Positions 34,483-44,357 of a stretch of 64,000 bases of DNA are shown piece after piece. A model generated the notes under the pieces. It was not told where the DNA came from. It ran no database searches and was given only the letters and a program-made list of their open reading frames with translations. The translations under genes and the position numbers were made by a program. Source of the DNA: Paratinospora sagittata (Eukaryota; Streptophyta; Magnoliopsida; Ranunculales; Menispermaceae); NCBI GenBank assembly GCA_035771175.1, contig CM069612.1, forward strand, positions 24,658,987 to 24,722,986. Direction: 5' to 3'. Positions within the stretch are counted from its first letter, which is position 1; every line of letters starts with the position of its first letter.

Positions 34483-35774
34483 GCATTTTCGTTCACAAAT
34501 ATAGCCAGTTTGGTTTAAGAATTAGAATTGTCTTATTAAAAAATTTAAATTAAATAAGAAAAATTAAAAGTTAATATATATGTGTACATGACCTATATAT
34601 ATATATATATATGATTTGATTTGATTTGTAGCTAAAAGTCTAATTTGTTGTAGCTTACGTTGGTTACTTTTACCATAAAATTTTAAATTATTAACTATTT
34701 TTTAATATAAAACCGTCAAATAAATTTATATACAAAAATATATTTATGGGTGATTGGTACTAATGAGTTAAAAGATATTTTTTGTAATGTTAGTAAATAT
34801 AAGATTTATTATAAAAATTATCCTTTTTGACATGTTCAGCACACCTTTTTATTAACGTGCGACGTACATGCCAATGGAATAATACAAACATAAAAACGTA
34901 AGTCTGTGTATTTATGTATATATATTGTATTCAAAACATTAAAATCTTAGTTTTCAAATACTAAATTATTTAAACATATATTCAGAACATTTTTTTTATA
35001 AACTGAAATGGCCCTCCTAGCTCGTAATATCATTACCTGTATTCTCTCCATCTTAGATTTAGAATTATATTTCTAATTATAGAATTATAAACTCAAAAAA
35101 AAAAAAAAGACAACAAAGGGGTCTGTAATTTAACTTGGCTTTGATTAATAAATGGAGTATAAATTCTTATGTATCCTATGGATAAATAAATGGAAAATAA
35201 TTAACGTACATGCTTTTGGCACCCAGTTTTGACAAACAACCTTTTAATGATACGAGAGCGTCTCATTTCTCTATAAAGGAAAATACTATTTCTACCGTTC
35301 GTTTCAACCAGCCAAACAGATTTCTGATCGACTAATTTTGAATTCATTCTCCCATAGATGGTGAAATTCAATATTACTTGGAAAAGAATTGAAGGGATGC
35401 AAGTGGAAATGGTAGCAAAATGGAGGCATGTCCAATATATCCCACCAAATGGGCACTTGTCATCTCGACGCACCAACTACGACCCCCTGAGCTAGCTCTC
35501 GTATGTGTGCTCCACTTCCTTATATGTGCACAAAAGGCCTTAGTACACAAATCAAACACTAAAACCATAAAATTAAAATAAATAAAAACAGAGAAATTAT
35601 GTATAAATTAATTAGACAAAGATGGAGAAGGTGAAGATGACATGAATATAAATGATCAAAGGAAAATGATTTATATAAAGAGCTCGGACCTGCTACGGTT
35701 TCGTCATTGATCATATATCTGATCTGGGCTCTTTCCGAAGATGACATTAGTTAATTAATAATTAACCAGATCAA
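34483..35774. other. Intergenic region 3' of MIR397-3
   Basis: AT-rich with a short TA run at about 34594-34611. No coding sequence was recognised. The sequence near 35.2-35.5 kb is less AT-rich and may belong to the MIR397-3 primary transcript. Confidence 0.5.
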
Positions 35775-35876
35775 AAAGTTGAAAACATGATTGAATGCAG
35801 CGCTGATGAAACCAGAATCACTTGGTGATTGATGAGAATTCATCAACGCTGCAATCAATAATGTTTTCTTCAAAAT
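35775..35876 (-). ncRNA. MIR397: MIR397-like precursor, copy 3 (divergent)
   Basis: Minus strand. The position equivalent to mature miR397 is 35841-35861. It differs from copy 1 at mature nucleotide 2 (U for C) and 8 (U for G), both in the seed region. The star position is about 35786-35806. Hand pairing of the arms leaves mismatches only at mature nucleotides 2 and 8, and the terminal loop is short (32 nt), so the fold is well kept. A minus-strand TATA-like sequence lies at 35931-35939. It may be a neofunctionalised copy or an early pseudogene. A Copia element has inserted about 0.6 kb upstream. Confidence 0.7.
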
Positions 35877-35925
35877 TCAAAGTGGCTACCAAGCTCTTGC
35901 TTCTCTTTCTCCGGAAGATCTTCTT

Positions 35926-36300
35926 GTACGTTTATATTAAGGGTGGGAGAGTTGACATTGAACAAGTACAAGAATTTCATTTGCTTGAAGCGTTGAATTG
36001 TATTCTACCTGTACTACTCAAAATTGCCTTTGCAAGAGAAGCGAGTTTTTATTTTATTAAGTTAGAATTGAGATAAGAAACATTGTTGGGTACGAGTAGA
36101 TTGAAAAATAGTTTGACATGTTAAGATCTCATTCTTATTGTTATCGAGGCTTAATGGAATACAGTACTTGGGTGCCCAATAAATGGTATAAAGTTAGGGA
36201 TAATATTTTTATTAGTAAAGATTCAACTCCGCCTAATAAATAATATTAAAGTAAATGATTTGATTAGGAGGCCTGCCTTAAGATGAAACCGTGAGTGTAC
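35926..36300 (-). promoter_or_regulatory. Proximal upstream region of MIR397-3 with scattered GTAC cores
   Basis: GTAC occurs at 35926-35929, 35966-35969, 36011-36014, 36090-36093, 36174-36177 and 36297-36300. These do not show the conserved flanking words of the distal cluster, which now lies beyond the Copia insertion at 41779-41809. Any regulatory role is inference. Confidence 0.35.
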
Positions 36301-36488
36301 TTCCTAAAGTTGTTCATCCTTAAGATGATGATTAATTAGTTCTAAATTCTCTCGTTTTTTATAACAGCAAGTTGTTCAGCCAACATATCCCCAAGCCTTT
36401 TTTTTGGATGATACGTGGAACATAGATCATGGAACTGGTTGACCCATTATTTTTATTTAGTAGATCTCATGAAATTACGGAGTGTTAA

Positions 36489-36661
36489 TGATAAGTTTTC
36501 CATTACATTTTTTCTTGTTTTCATTGACAACCATTTCACCTATATATTACAAAATAGCCTAAAAACATGAAACATGTTTCCGTCTTAAAAGCCGGAAACA
36601 TGTTCCGTAAAAACATATGCCCGAAAACATGTTCCGTAAAAACATATGCCCAATCGTAATA
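36489..36661 (-). repeat. Copia-1 3' LTR
   Basis: In element sense it begins TATTACGATTGGG and ends AACTTATCA. It contains two direct copies of GGGCATATGTTTTTACGGAA, probable U3 enhancer repeats. Confidence 0.93.
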
Positions 36662-36668
36662 CCTCCCC

Positions 36669-39600
36669 TCAAGTTGGAGCGTGAAGATCCCGAACACCCA
36701 ACTTGGAGAGTAAAAACTCAAAGTTCGCTTTTCCCAACGCTTTTGTAAAGATATCTGCCAATTGAACACGAGTGGAAACATATGACGGACAAATCATCCC
36801 TGCAGTAACCGCATCTCGAACAAAATGACAGTCAGCTTCTATATGCTTTGTTCTTTCGTGAAAAACCGGATTTTGAGCAATATACAACGCCGACTGACTA
36901 TCACAAAATAACTTCATACCCTTCGGATGTCGCACACCTAGGTCGTTTAAAAGTTGGTGAAGCCACTTTAACTCACACACTGTTGCCGCCATTGATCGAT
37001 ACTCAGCCTCTGCAGACGATCTAGACACTGTTTGTTGCTTCTTGGTCTTCCACGACACAGGAGAACAACCAAGTAACATGAACCATCCTGTCAAGGAACG
37101 CCGCGTAAGTGGACAGCTAGCCCAATCCGAATCACACCACCCTTCTAGACGTAGGTCACTATCTGCACGAAGCAAAATCCCTTGCCCCGGACTCTTTTTC
37201 AAATATCGCACGACCCTCAGAGCTGCCTCCCAATGATCCTCACGAGGTTGTTGCATAAATTGGGACAAAATATGAACCGAATATGCAAGATCAGGTCTCG
37301 TCACAGACAAGTAAATCAATCTCCCTACAAGTCGCCTATACGACGCCGGATCCGCAAGGAATTCGCCCTTAGCAAGGGCCAAATTGTGATTTTGTTCCAT
37401 AGGAAATGCCGCAGGCTTTGCTCCCAATAAACCCGTTTCAGAAATTATCTCTAGTGCGTATTTTCTTTGGCAAAGAAAAATTCCTTGTGGATTACGGGCT
37501 ACCTCTAGCCCTAAGAAATACTTCAAAACTCCCAAATCTTTCATATGAAAGCACCTGCCAAGGTAATCTTTAAAAGTTGTCAATGCAACCTTATCATTCC
37601 CTGCAATAATCAAGTCATCAACATAAACTAACACGTTGATCTGAGTTCTTCCCTTGCACAACCCAAACAAGGAATAATCTGAATAGGATTGCACAAAACC
37701 ATAATTCTTCAATGCTGTTGACAGTTTTGCAAACCAACATCGGGGAGCTTGTTTCAGACCATACAACGACTTTTTCAACCTGCAAACCATGTTAGGATTT
37801 GTATTTTTGAAACCTGGAGGAACCTTCATATAAACCTCCTCACTTAAGTCACCGTGAAGGAAAGCATTATGCACATCCATTTGATGTACCTCCCAATTTT
37901 TAACAGCAGCAATTGCAAGAAAAGTACGAACAGTCACCATTTTGGCCACAGGAGCAAATGTCTCGTTATAGTCAATTCCTTCCACCTGATGATTGCCATA
38001 GATCACAAGTCTTGCTTTGAGTCGCTCTATGCTGCCATCGGACTTATACTTAATTTTATATATCCACTGGCTCCCTAGTGCTTTCTTGCCGGGTGGAAGA
38101 GTCTCCATTACCCAAGTCCCATTGTCTTCAAGGGCTCGTATTTCCTTACCCATCGCATCTCGCCATCCCGAGTCTTTCATTGCTGCTTTGAAATTCTTTG
38201 GCTCATGTCCCGCTGTCACTGCTGCAAGAAAATTTCTATGTCTCACAGAAAAACGTTCACAATTCACAAAATGTGTTAAAGGATAAGGCGTACCTGAGGA
38301 AGATGAAGGAGCTGATGAATTCTCAGATGGACTTATTTTCCGTATAGTATGAGTAACAAAATCACGATACCGTGTTGAAGGAGTTTTGGTTCGTTTTCCT
38401 CTCCCTAGCTCACTATCAACTTCCACACCTTGCTCCCCTACCGTATTTTCCAGCCCCTCATCACGCACATCCTCATGTGCGGGCTGCACCGTAGCACCAG
38501 ACCCCCCCTCGAGGGTGGATGCTGATTCCAACCCCCCCTCAACGCACACAGCACACTCATCGGCACCCTCATCGGCACCCTCATCCTCACTCCATGCCCC
38601 ATCCTCATTGTTCGCCAGCACAGGAGTCACCACATTCGTTGGTTGGTTTGACATAAAAGGAAATTCTTTCTCAAAGAACTTCACATCCCTCGATACAAAG
38701 TACTCATGTGTTTCTAAATCATACAATTTCCAACCTTTCTTCCCAAAAGGATAGCCAACAAAGATACATTTACGGCTCCTACTTGCAAATTTATCACCTT
38801 TGTGTCGTTGATTATGAGCATAGCAAAGAGAACCAAAGACACGAATAGCATCATAAGAAGGCACTTTCCCAAACAACATTTCATATGGCGATTTAGTCTT
38901 AAGTAAAGTAGAGGGTGTCCTATTAATCAAGTGACACGCTGCTAACACACATTCACCCCAAAATTTGATTGGTAAGTTCCCTTGAAATCTTAGGGCTCTA
39001 GCCACATTTAAAATGTGTTGATGTTTTCTCTCAACTCTCCCATTTTGTTGAGGAGTCCCAACACAAGAAGTCTCAAAAATAATCCCATTATTTTGAAAAT
39101 AATCATGCAAACAATTAAATTCGGTCCCATTGTCACTTCTCACACGTTTTATCACTTGTTCAAATTGACGTTCAATCATAGCAACAAAATTAAGAAACAT
39201 AGATTCAACGTCCATTTTATTGCAAAGTAAATAGACCCAAACTCCTCTTGAAAAATCATCTACTATTGTCAAAAAATAGGTAGCCCCACATGAAGAACGA
39301 GTCTTATAAGGTCCCCACAAATCCAAATGAACAAGTTCAAAAATTCTACCAGCTTTATTCGTACTAATGGGGAAACTAGATCTAGATTGCTTTGCACGCG
39401 GACACACATCACAAGATTTATTATGTGACCTACAAGAATGACTTACAGCCGGAATCATCTTCAATATTTTCTCCGACGGATGTCCCATTCGTTGATGCCA
39501 CAACTCGAACGACGAATCACCATCCACTGTCAAGACCTTCACTTGAGGAACGCCACGGAAAAAATAAAGTCCATCCAATCTTTCACCTGCTCCAATCACC

Positions 39601-40115
39601 TTCCTCGTCGGTTGGTCCTGTATAACACAAATATTATTAGTGAATTGTACAACACAATTTGATTCATCGATTAATTGAGTAACAGAAATTAAATTGCATG
39701 TCAATTGTGGGACATAAAGCACATTGTCGAGCTTTAATCCTCCTGGCAGCACGACACTCCCCTCTTCGTTTGCTTCTGCCGTGTTTCCATCCGGCAAACC
39801 CACCGGACAGTATTGCACCTTTCTCACATTCTTCAATATAGACAAGTCGCACGTCACATGGTTCGACGCTCCTGTATCGATAATCCAACTAAAATTACTG
39901 TTTTTACCATGTAGTCGATCTTTTATTTTGTCGAAGTTCAAAAATGCAAAAAGTTGCTGCAGTTGCGTTGCGGAAACACCTGCAAGAGCCCCAACGTCAG
40001 TTGCACCCGCCAGCCCCTGCGAGTTCCCTTCGTGCTGCCCAGATGAAGTTCCAGCCCCTCCGATTTTATGTGCGCGGACAGACGAGACACTATGTCCTCC
40101 GCCGGCCATGAGCAC
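36669..40115 (-). CDS. Copia-1 Pol polyprotein, gag deleted
   Basis: One uninterrupted frame of 1148 residues. The short N-terminal stretch MLMAGGGHSVSSVRAHKIGG fuses the first codons of gag to its last part; compared with the gag of Copia-2 (48385-49434) about 300 residues are missing, including the zinc knuckle. Then come the aspartic protease (DTGAS, Asp80), the integrase zinc region (HQRMGH...CDVC), the integrase core ([23 protein letters not shown]), reverse transcriptase (YVDDLIIAG) and RNase H (SSAEAEYRS). Pol appears able to fold and work, but without a nucleocapsid the copy would need gag supplied by a relative. The first Met of the frame is used as start. Confidence 0.9.
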   Translation of the reverse strand: MLMAGGGHSVSSVRAHKIGGAGTSSGQHEGNSQGLAGATDVGALAGVSATQLQQLFAFLNFDKIKDRLHGKNSNFSWIIDTGASNHVTCDLSILKNVRKVQYCPVGLPDGNTAEANEEGSVVLPGGLKLDNVLYVPQLTCNLISVTQLIDESNCVVQFTNNICVIQDQPTRKVIGAGERLDGLYFFRGVPQVKVLTVDGDSSFELWHQRMGHPSEKILKMIPAVSHSCRSHNKSCDVCPRAKQSRSSFPISTNKAGRIFELVHLDLWGPYKTRSSCGATYFLTIVDDFSRGVWVYLLCNKMDVESMFLNFVAMIERQFEQVIKRVRSDNGTEFNCLHDYFQNNGIIFETSCVGTPQQNGRVERKHQHILNVARALRFQGNLPIKFWGECVLAACHLINRTPSTLLKTKSPYEMLFGKVPSYDAIRVFGSLCYAHNQRHKGDKFASRSRKCIFVGYPFGKKGWKLYDLETHEYFVSRDVKFFEKEFPFMSNQPTNVVTPVLANNEDGAWSEDEGADEGADECAVCVEGGLESASTLEGGSGATVQPAHEDVRDEGLENTVGEQGVEVDSELGRGKRTKTPSTRYRDFVTHTIRKISPSENSSAPSSSSGTPYPLTHFVNCERFSVRHRNFLAAVTAGHEPKNFKAAMKDSGWRDAMGKEIRALEDNGTWVMETLPPGKKALGSQWIYKIKYKSDGSIERLKARLVIYGNHQVEGIDYNETFAPVAKMVTVRTFLAIAAVKNWEVHQMDVHNAFLHGDLSEEVYMKVPPGFKNTNPNMVCRLKKSLYGLKQAPRCWFAKLSTALKNYGFVQSYSDYSLFGLCKGRTQINVLVYVDDLIIAGNDKVALTTFKDYLGRCFHMKDLGVLKYFLGLEVARNPQGIFLCQRKYALEIISETGLLGAKPAAFPMEQNHNLALAKGEFLADPASYRRLVGRLIYLSVTRPDLAYSVHILSQFMQQPREDHWEAALRVVRYLKKSPGQGILLRADSDLRLEGWCDSDWASCPLTRRSLTGWFMLLGCSPVSWKTKKQQTVSRSSAEAEYRSMAATVCELKWLHQLLNDLGVRHPKGMKLFCDSQSALYIAQNPVFHERTKHIEADCHFVRDAVTAGMICPSYVSTRVQLADIFTKALGKANFEFLLSKLGVRDLHAPT

Positions 40116-40150
40116 ACGTGGAGGTTAAAGAACTAATCTAAGTGGCGCGC

Positions 40151-40262
40151 ACTGTTCACCGCACTGTTCACGCGGTCCGCTGTTCACGCGGTCAACTGTT
40201 TATGCCGGGTTCACTGTTTATGCCGGGTTCACTGTTTATGCCGGTCACTGTTCATGTCGGTC
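40151..40262 (-). repeat. Degenerate tandem array in the Copia-1 leader
   Basis: Units of about 18 bp (ACTGTTTATGCCGGGTTC, ACTGTTCACGCGGTC and variants). Similar CTGTTCACGG words recur at 41275-41360, on the other side of the captured gene fragment. A second duplication of about 50 bp with period 63 lies at 40798-40912, and a run of about 15 G lies at 40611-40625. Confidence 0.7.
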
Positions 40263-41086
40263 CACTGTCCACGCGCTGTTCATCCGCATGCGCACACGCA
40301 CCAACTCTACACGCTCATCAATCACGTGCACACTGCCAACGCAGCACGCGTACTGTCCAAAGTGCGCACTGTCCAACGCGACACGTGCACCAATGCAGCA
40401 CGGGTACCAATGCAGTACGCGTACCAATGCAGCACGCCTGTCGCCTGTCGCCGGTCTTCCGTCGCCGGTCGACTGTTCACGCCGGTAGACAAAGGAGAAA
40501 AACGTGATCAAGATCTCTCAAGATCTGTAACACTTTTCGCATATCAAAGGCACGAGGCAGTGCTCTGAAAATCTTCACCAACACCACCATCAACCAGATC
40601 ATCATCCATCGGGGGGGGGGGGGGGCGATTGAGATCAAAAGGAAGAGGATGAGGGGGGTTTCAAGTACACCCCTTCAGCCAGCTAGACTTATCTGGGAAC
40701 GACAGACGATACCAGATGAGGGTGGTTTCCGAGACGAAGACGACACAAAATCTCCGTCAATAACCGACGAAGACGAATCACAACCAATGTCCGGGTGAAA
40801 AGTATATAATTTTCATGAGCATGCCAATGTCTTAAACAAGACAAAAAAAAAAAAAAGCCTAAAAGTATATCATTTTCATGCACATGCCAATGTCTTAAAC
40901 AAGACAAAAAAAACCTAACAATGTCCACTAATTCTTGTCTGCGGCCTCCAAAAGTTATTATATTTTTTTTAATTTCACACATGATCCACACATCACCTCG
41001 ATTTTAGATAATGGAAATATCTTGGAATTTGATTGAAATCACGTTTGTCAAGACTCTTCACGCAGCACGCTCACGCACACACAGCC

Positions 41087-41269
41087 AGTTGTGATCACAG
41101 CCAGCTTATCACCAACAGAAAAATCCACAGATCTAGCCGGTGAATCAAAGTTGAACGAGTACAGCTGAGCGCCAGTCTGAACATTCCACAGCTTTGCCGA
41201 CTGATCTGCACTTCCAGTTATGAGGTGTACCGAGTCCCTCGAAACATCGCAACACCAAACAGCACTGTT
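41087..41269 (-). pseudogene. Captured fragment of the eIF3 subunit I gene (WD40 protein)
   Basis: The minus-strand frame reads [20 protein letters not shown] then QSAKLWNVQTGAQLYSFNFD and ARSVDFSVGDKLAVITT. These are two WD40 blades of translation initiation factor 3 subunit I, a protein of about 325 residues. Only about 61 residues are present, without introns, in the same orientation as the retroelement, between the primer-binding site and the coding region. It cannot make eIF3i. The flanks are GTGAACAG-type repeats of the leader. The most direct explanation is transduction of host mRNA by the element. How widely this fragment occurs in other copies is unknown. Confidence 0.85.
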
Positions 41270-41508
41270 CCGGCAGCAACCTTTCACGGCCCCTGTTTAC
41301 GGCAGCCTCTGTTCACGGCCGCACTGTTCACCTCCTACACTGTTCACGGTCGCACTGTCTCGGCCGCTGGATGAAACTCAGCAGAGCTGGTTGCTTGGGC
41401 CCGGGGAGCAGAAGAAGAAGAAGAACGTGGATCTTAGCTGTATCATCGTCAACCGCAAGATCTTCGTCTGGACCGTGAACTCTCCTCGTCTCCGGACACC
41501 TCGCCGGA

Positions 41509-41526
41509 CTTATGGCTCTGATACCA
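41509..41526 (-). other. Copia-1 primer-binding site
   Basis: Minus strand TGGTATCAGAGCCATAAG, directly adjoining the 5' LTR; complementary to the 3' end of initiator Met-tRNA, as in most plant Copia elements. Confidence 0.9.
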
Positions 41527-41699
41527 TGATAAGTTTTCCATTACATTTTTTCTTGTTTTCATTGACAACCATTTCACCTATATATTACAAAATAGCCTAA
41601 AAACATGAAACATGTTTCCGTCTTAAAAGCCGGAAACATGTTCCGTAAAAACATATGCCCGGAAACATGTTCCGTAAAAACATATGCCCAATCGTAATA
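41527..41699 (-). repeat. Copia-1 5' LTR
   Basis: 173 bp, one base different from its partner at 36489-36661. Confidence 0.93.
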
Positions 41700-41778
41700 G
41701 TTAATTAATTAGCACATGGAGACGTAGGGGAATTGCTGATTTACTTATTCAAGGTGAGCCTTAGCTGAGAAATGAAAT

Positions 41779-41809
41779 GTACTTGTGTGCTTGTACTGGA
41801 ATTTTGTAC
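41779..41809 (-). promoter_or_regulatory. Distal GTAC cluster of MIR397-3, displaced by Copia-1
   Basis: GTAC cores at 41779-41782, 41793-41796 and 41806-41809 have spacings of 14 and 13 bp, exactly those at 30123, 30137 and 30150 beside MIR397-1. Flanking words are shared (TGTACTTG, GCTTGTACTGGAA, TTTGTACT). Nearby sequence CCTTAGC...AGAAATGAAATG also resembles the copy-1 flank. It therefore belongs to the third MIR397 unit, although its hairpin is now 5.9 kb away. Confidence 0.65.
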
Positions 41810-42469
41810 TTGCATATATTAGTTCTCATCCCCTGACATGTCTAAGTCTTTTTGTTTTAGTCCCAAATCGGGTAAGTGTGGTTGTCTGACCCATTTATAT
41901 ATACATATATTTTGTAGTTTATATCCATTACTTATTTTTAAAATTATTATCTTTAATGAATTTATCATCTATTTTTAACCCTTTTATCTTTCACTAGAAC
42001 TGTATAATCATCTTTTTAATACAGTGTATTTGTTTTAGACCTTTAGTTTTGCAAATCAATATATATATTTGAGAAGACTTGTTATATATAGATAATGATA
42101 GGCATGCGCTACAAGCTTTGTATTACTTATCAATTTTTAATTTTAGCATCTTTATATATAATAATAAAAACTTTTCCATTCAATTGTTGATCTTTACTCC
42201 CGACAAAAAAATAAGAAAAAAGAAAAATTGTATAGCTTGTACCAAATTTTTTTTATGTGGCATTTTAAATGTTAAAGAAGATTCAACATTTCTTTCACTA
42301 CCAAATTTCCATCCCTCGGTTAATTACCTCCTTTGAAAATTTTATAACAGTTCCAACATCTTCTTATACAAAACCACCTGATATTTCGAAAAAAATAGCC
42401 TTAAAAGGCATATTATATAATGGTGGTGTAAAATTTGACCAACATCAGTAAATGATATGGTGGAGAGTA
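41810..42469. other. AT-rich intergenic region, nothing recognised
   Basis: No gene was seen. It lies beyond the displaced GTAC cluster and before the Gypsy remnant. Confidence 0.55.
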
Positions 42470-43620
42470 AATGTTGATCTAGATCTTGTTGGAACGTCGA
42501 AAAAGTCATCAGAAGTAGATGATCTGAGAAAGAAAAAAAGAAATACGGGTTATTGTGAGAAACACCGGTGTGGTGTCAACCGAAGACCCTCTGATGCCTA
42601 AGTCAGTTCAGAGCTCGTAGAAGAGTAAAAGAACAATGGAGTTGAACCGTGTCGAGAATAACATACCACCCCCCTTAGGGGTGACAAGATTTTTATAGAG
42701 TTGGGTCTTCGGCCTTGTAATATGGTTATAGTCGAATTAGGGATACCCAAAAGTATTCCAGTTGGACCAGGAAGGTTTTAGTCTTCATCCAATCCGAATT
42801 ATGAGGGATTTAGTTCTTCCCTAGTCGAATTGGAACAACTGAGTAGCCTTCTAGTAGGACTTGGGATGTCAGATAGTCCTTATCATGGTCAGACTAGTAG
42901 AGAATCCAGAGTTTGTCGAAGTAAATTTTGCACGGTCGTTGCCTTCTTCTTCATTGTCGTAGCATAGCAGTCCCTGAACTCTTCTTGGTTGCCTTGCATG
43001 ATGTCAATTCCTCGCTCGGTCGAAAACTTAAGTGTCAAATGATAAGTTGACACCATAGCTCGGAAGTTGTTGAGGAGAGGTCGTCCAATGATGGCATTAT
43101 ATGCAATATGACATTTTATTACCAGGAAGTTGATCATGACCGTTACTTTGTGCTTCACATTTCCTGATGTAACCGGTAAGGAGATATTTCCCTTAGGCAT
43201 AACTCCATCTCCTAATGTAACCGGTAAGGAGATCTTTCCCTTAGGCACAACTCTATCTCCTATGAATCCAATTAGAGGTGCATCTATGGGGCTGAGTTGC
43301 TCCTTCTTCAACCCCAGCTTCTCAAAGGCTGACCAGTAAAAAATATCAGTCGAGCTGCCATTATTGACCAACATTCGATGCACTTTGTAGTTGGCCACTG
43401 TCATTGCTACCACTAAAGCATTGGCATGCGATCACAGGATATCTTGGCTCCTTCCTTCGTGAATGTGATGGAGAAGTCTATACGCGCGTCTACTTTTCTG
43501 GTCAACAGCTCGGGTTGTATGCGTGGCTGAGTATATCGATATTTTTTGTTCAAAACAAGTCGGTATGTCTACTTGTCTATATCACATCCTATTTGGCGAG
43601 ACTGACGTGATTGATGTGTC
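42470..43620 (-). mobile_element. Ty3/Gypsy retrotransposon remnant
   Basis: Minus-strand ORF 42889-43413 encodes a retropepsin-like protease region: VNNGSSTDI (catalytic Asp replaced by Asn in the usual VDNGSS), then AYNAIIGRPLLNNFRAMVST, typical of plant Gypsy elements. A 51-bp segment is tandemly duplicated inside it (about 43154-43255), repeating PKG.ISLPVT. The plus-strand text near 42560-42610, CCGAAGACCCTCTGATGCC, resembles Gypsy LTR or leader sequence. No reverse transcriptase or integrase remains. Confidence 0.75.
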
Positions 43621-44357
43621 TCATACTCGGTATGTGATTCAACACATAATATTTAAAATTGTAAAATAATTAGAAAAAGAAAGTTGTGATGAGAAAGATC
43701 AGTTAGAAAAAGAAAAATAGAAATTAGAATCTCATTTAGCGTCGGTAGAATATAATAACACGATTGTATCTTCCAATCCTTAAAATTCTAATCCATAGGC
43801 ACTAGTGTTTTTAACTTTTTCAAGTTTCTTTTTCGTCCATACATTAAAATCTCAAATTTTTGACAAATTAGCAACCTTTCATTATCGATAGCTCACATTA
43901 AATATAAATTTTATTTTCTATACCCTTTATCAAAATATTTGGGAGAGGTACGTAGACAAGAAGAATATTCTCAAGTCCTTATTAGTCTCCCTGTTAGTGC
44001 CAATGCCTTTTAAATTAAGACCTTACACCTAAGACTAATAATCGGCCTAGAGGTGGTAATGTGTAAATAATATTGGTACTATTTAGTCTGCATCAATCTC
44101 CACTCTCATTTTTTCTATATCATACTAACATACTTGTATTGAAAATTGTGTATTTGGATGAATTAAAGTTATAAAGTTGACGTCATTGATTAGTAACAAA
44201 TGTTGTAGGGTTTTCAATCCTTCTCTAGCATTGCTCATATCATTAGTATTCAAATGTGTTCCCTCTCCTTGTCTATTTAAACTTTTCCAATCTTTTCTCA
44301 AGCACCACTACCACCCTGAACTGTTCTTTTATCTTCTCCATCTATTTAATATTCATC
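43621..44357. other. Upstream region of the decarboxylase pseudogene
   Basis: AT-rich. A TATA-like TCTATTTAAAC lies near 44273, about 85 bp before the pseudogene ATG at 44358. No other gene was seen. Confidence 0.5.

Larger units (their letters stand above)
36489..41699 (-). mobile_element. Young Ty1/Copia LTR retrotransposon with a captured eIF3i fragment (Copia-1)
   Basis: LTRs of 173 bp lie at 36489-36661 and 41527-41699 and differ at one position (36633 region, CCCGAAAAC versus CCCGGAAAC). The 5-bp target duplication is GTTAA at 36484-36488 and 41700-41704. On the minus strand a primer-binding site TGGTATCAGAGC (initiator Met-tRNA type) follows the 5' LTR, and a purine tract (TTGAGGGGAGG) precedes the 3' LTR. 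The leader is 1.4 kb long and carries the host fragment at 41087-41269. The coding region retains pol but has lost most of gag. The insertion separates MIR397-3 from its distal GTAC cluster. Confidence 0.95.

Noticed and set aside
40142..40568. Overlapping His/Arg/Thr-rich ORFs in the Copia-1 leader
   Set aside because: Produced in several frames by the GC-rich tandem repeat array.
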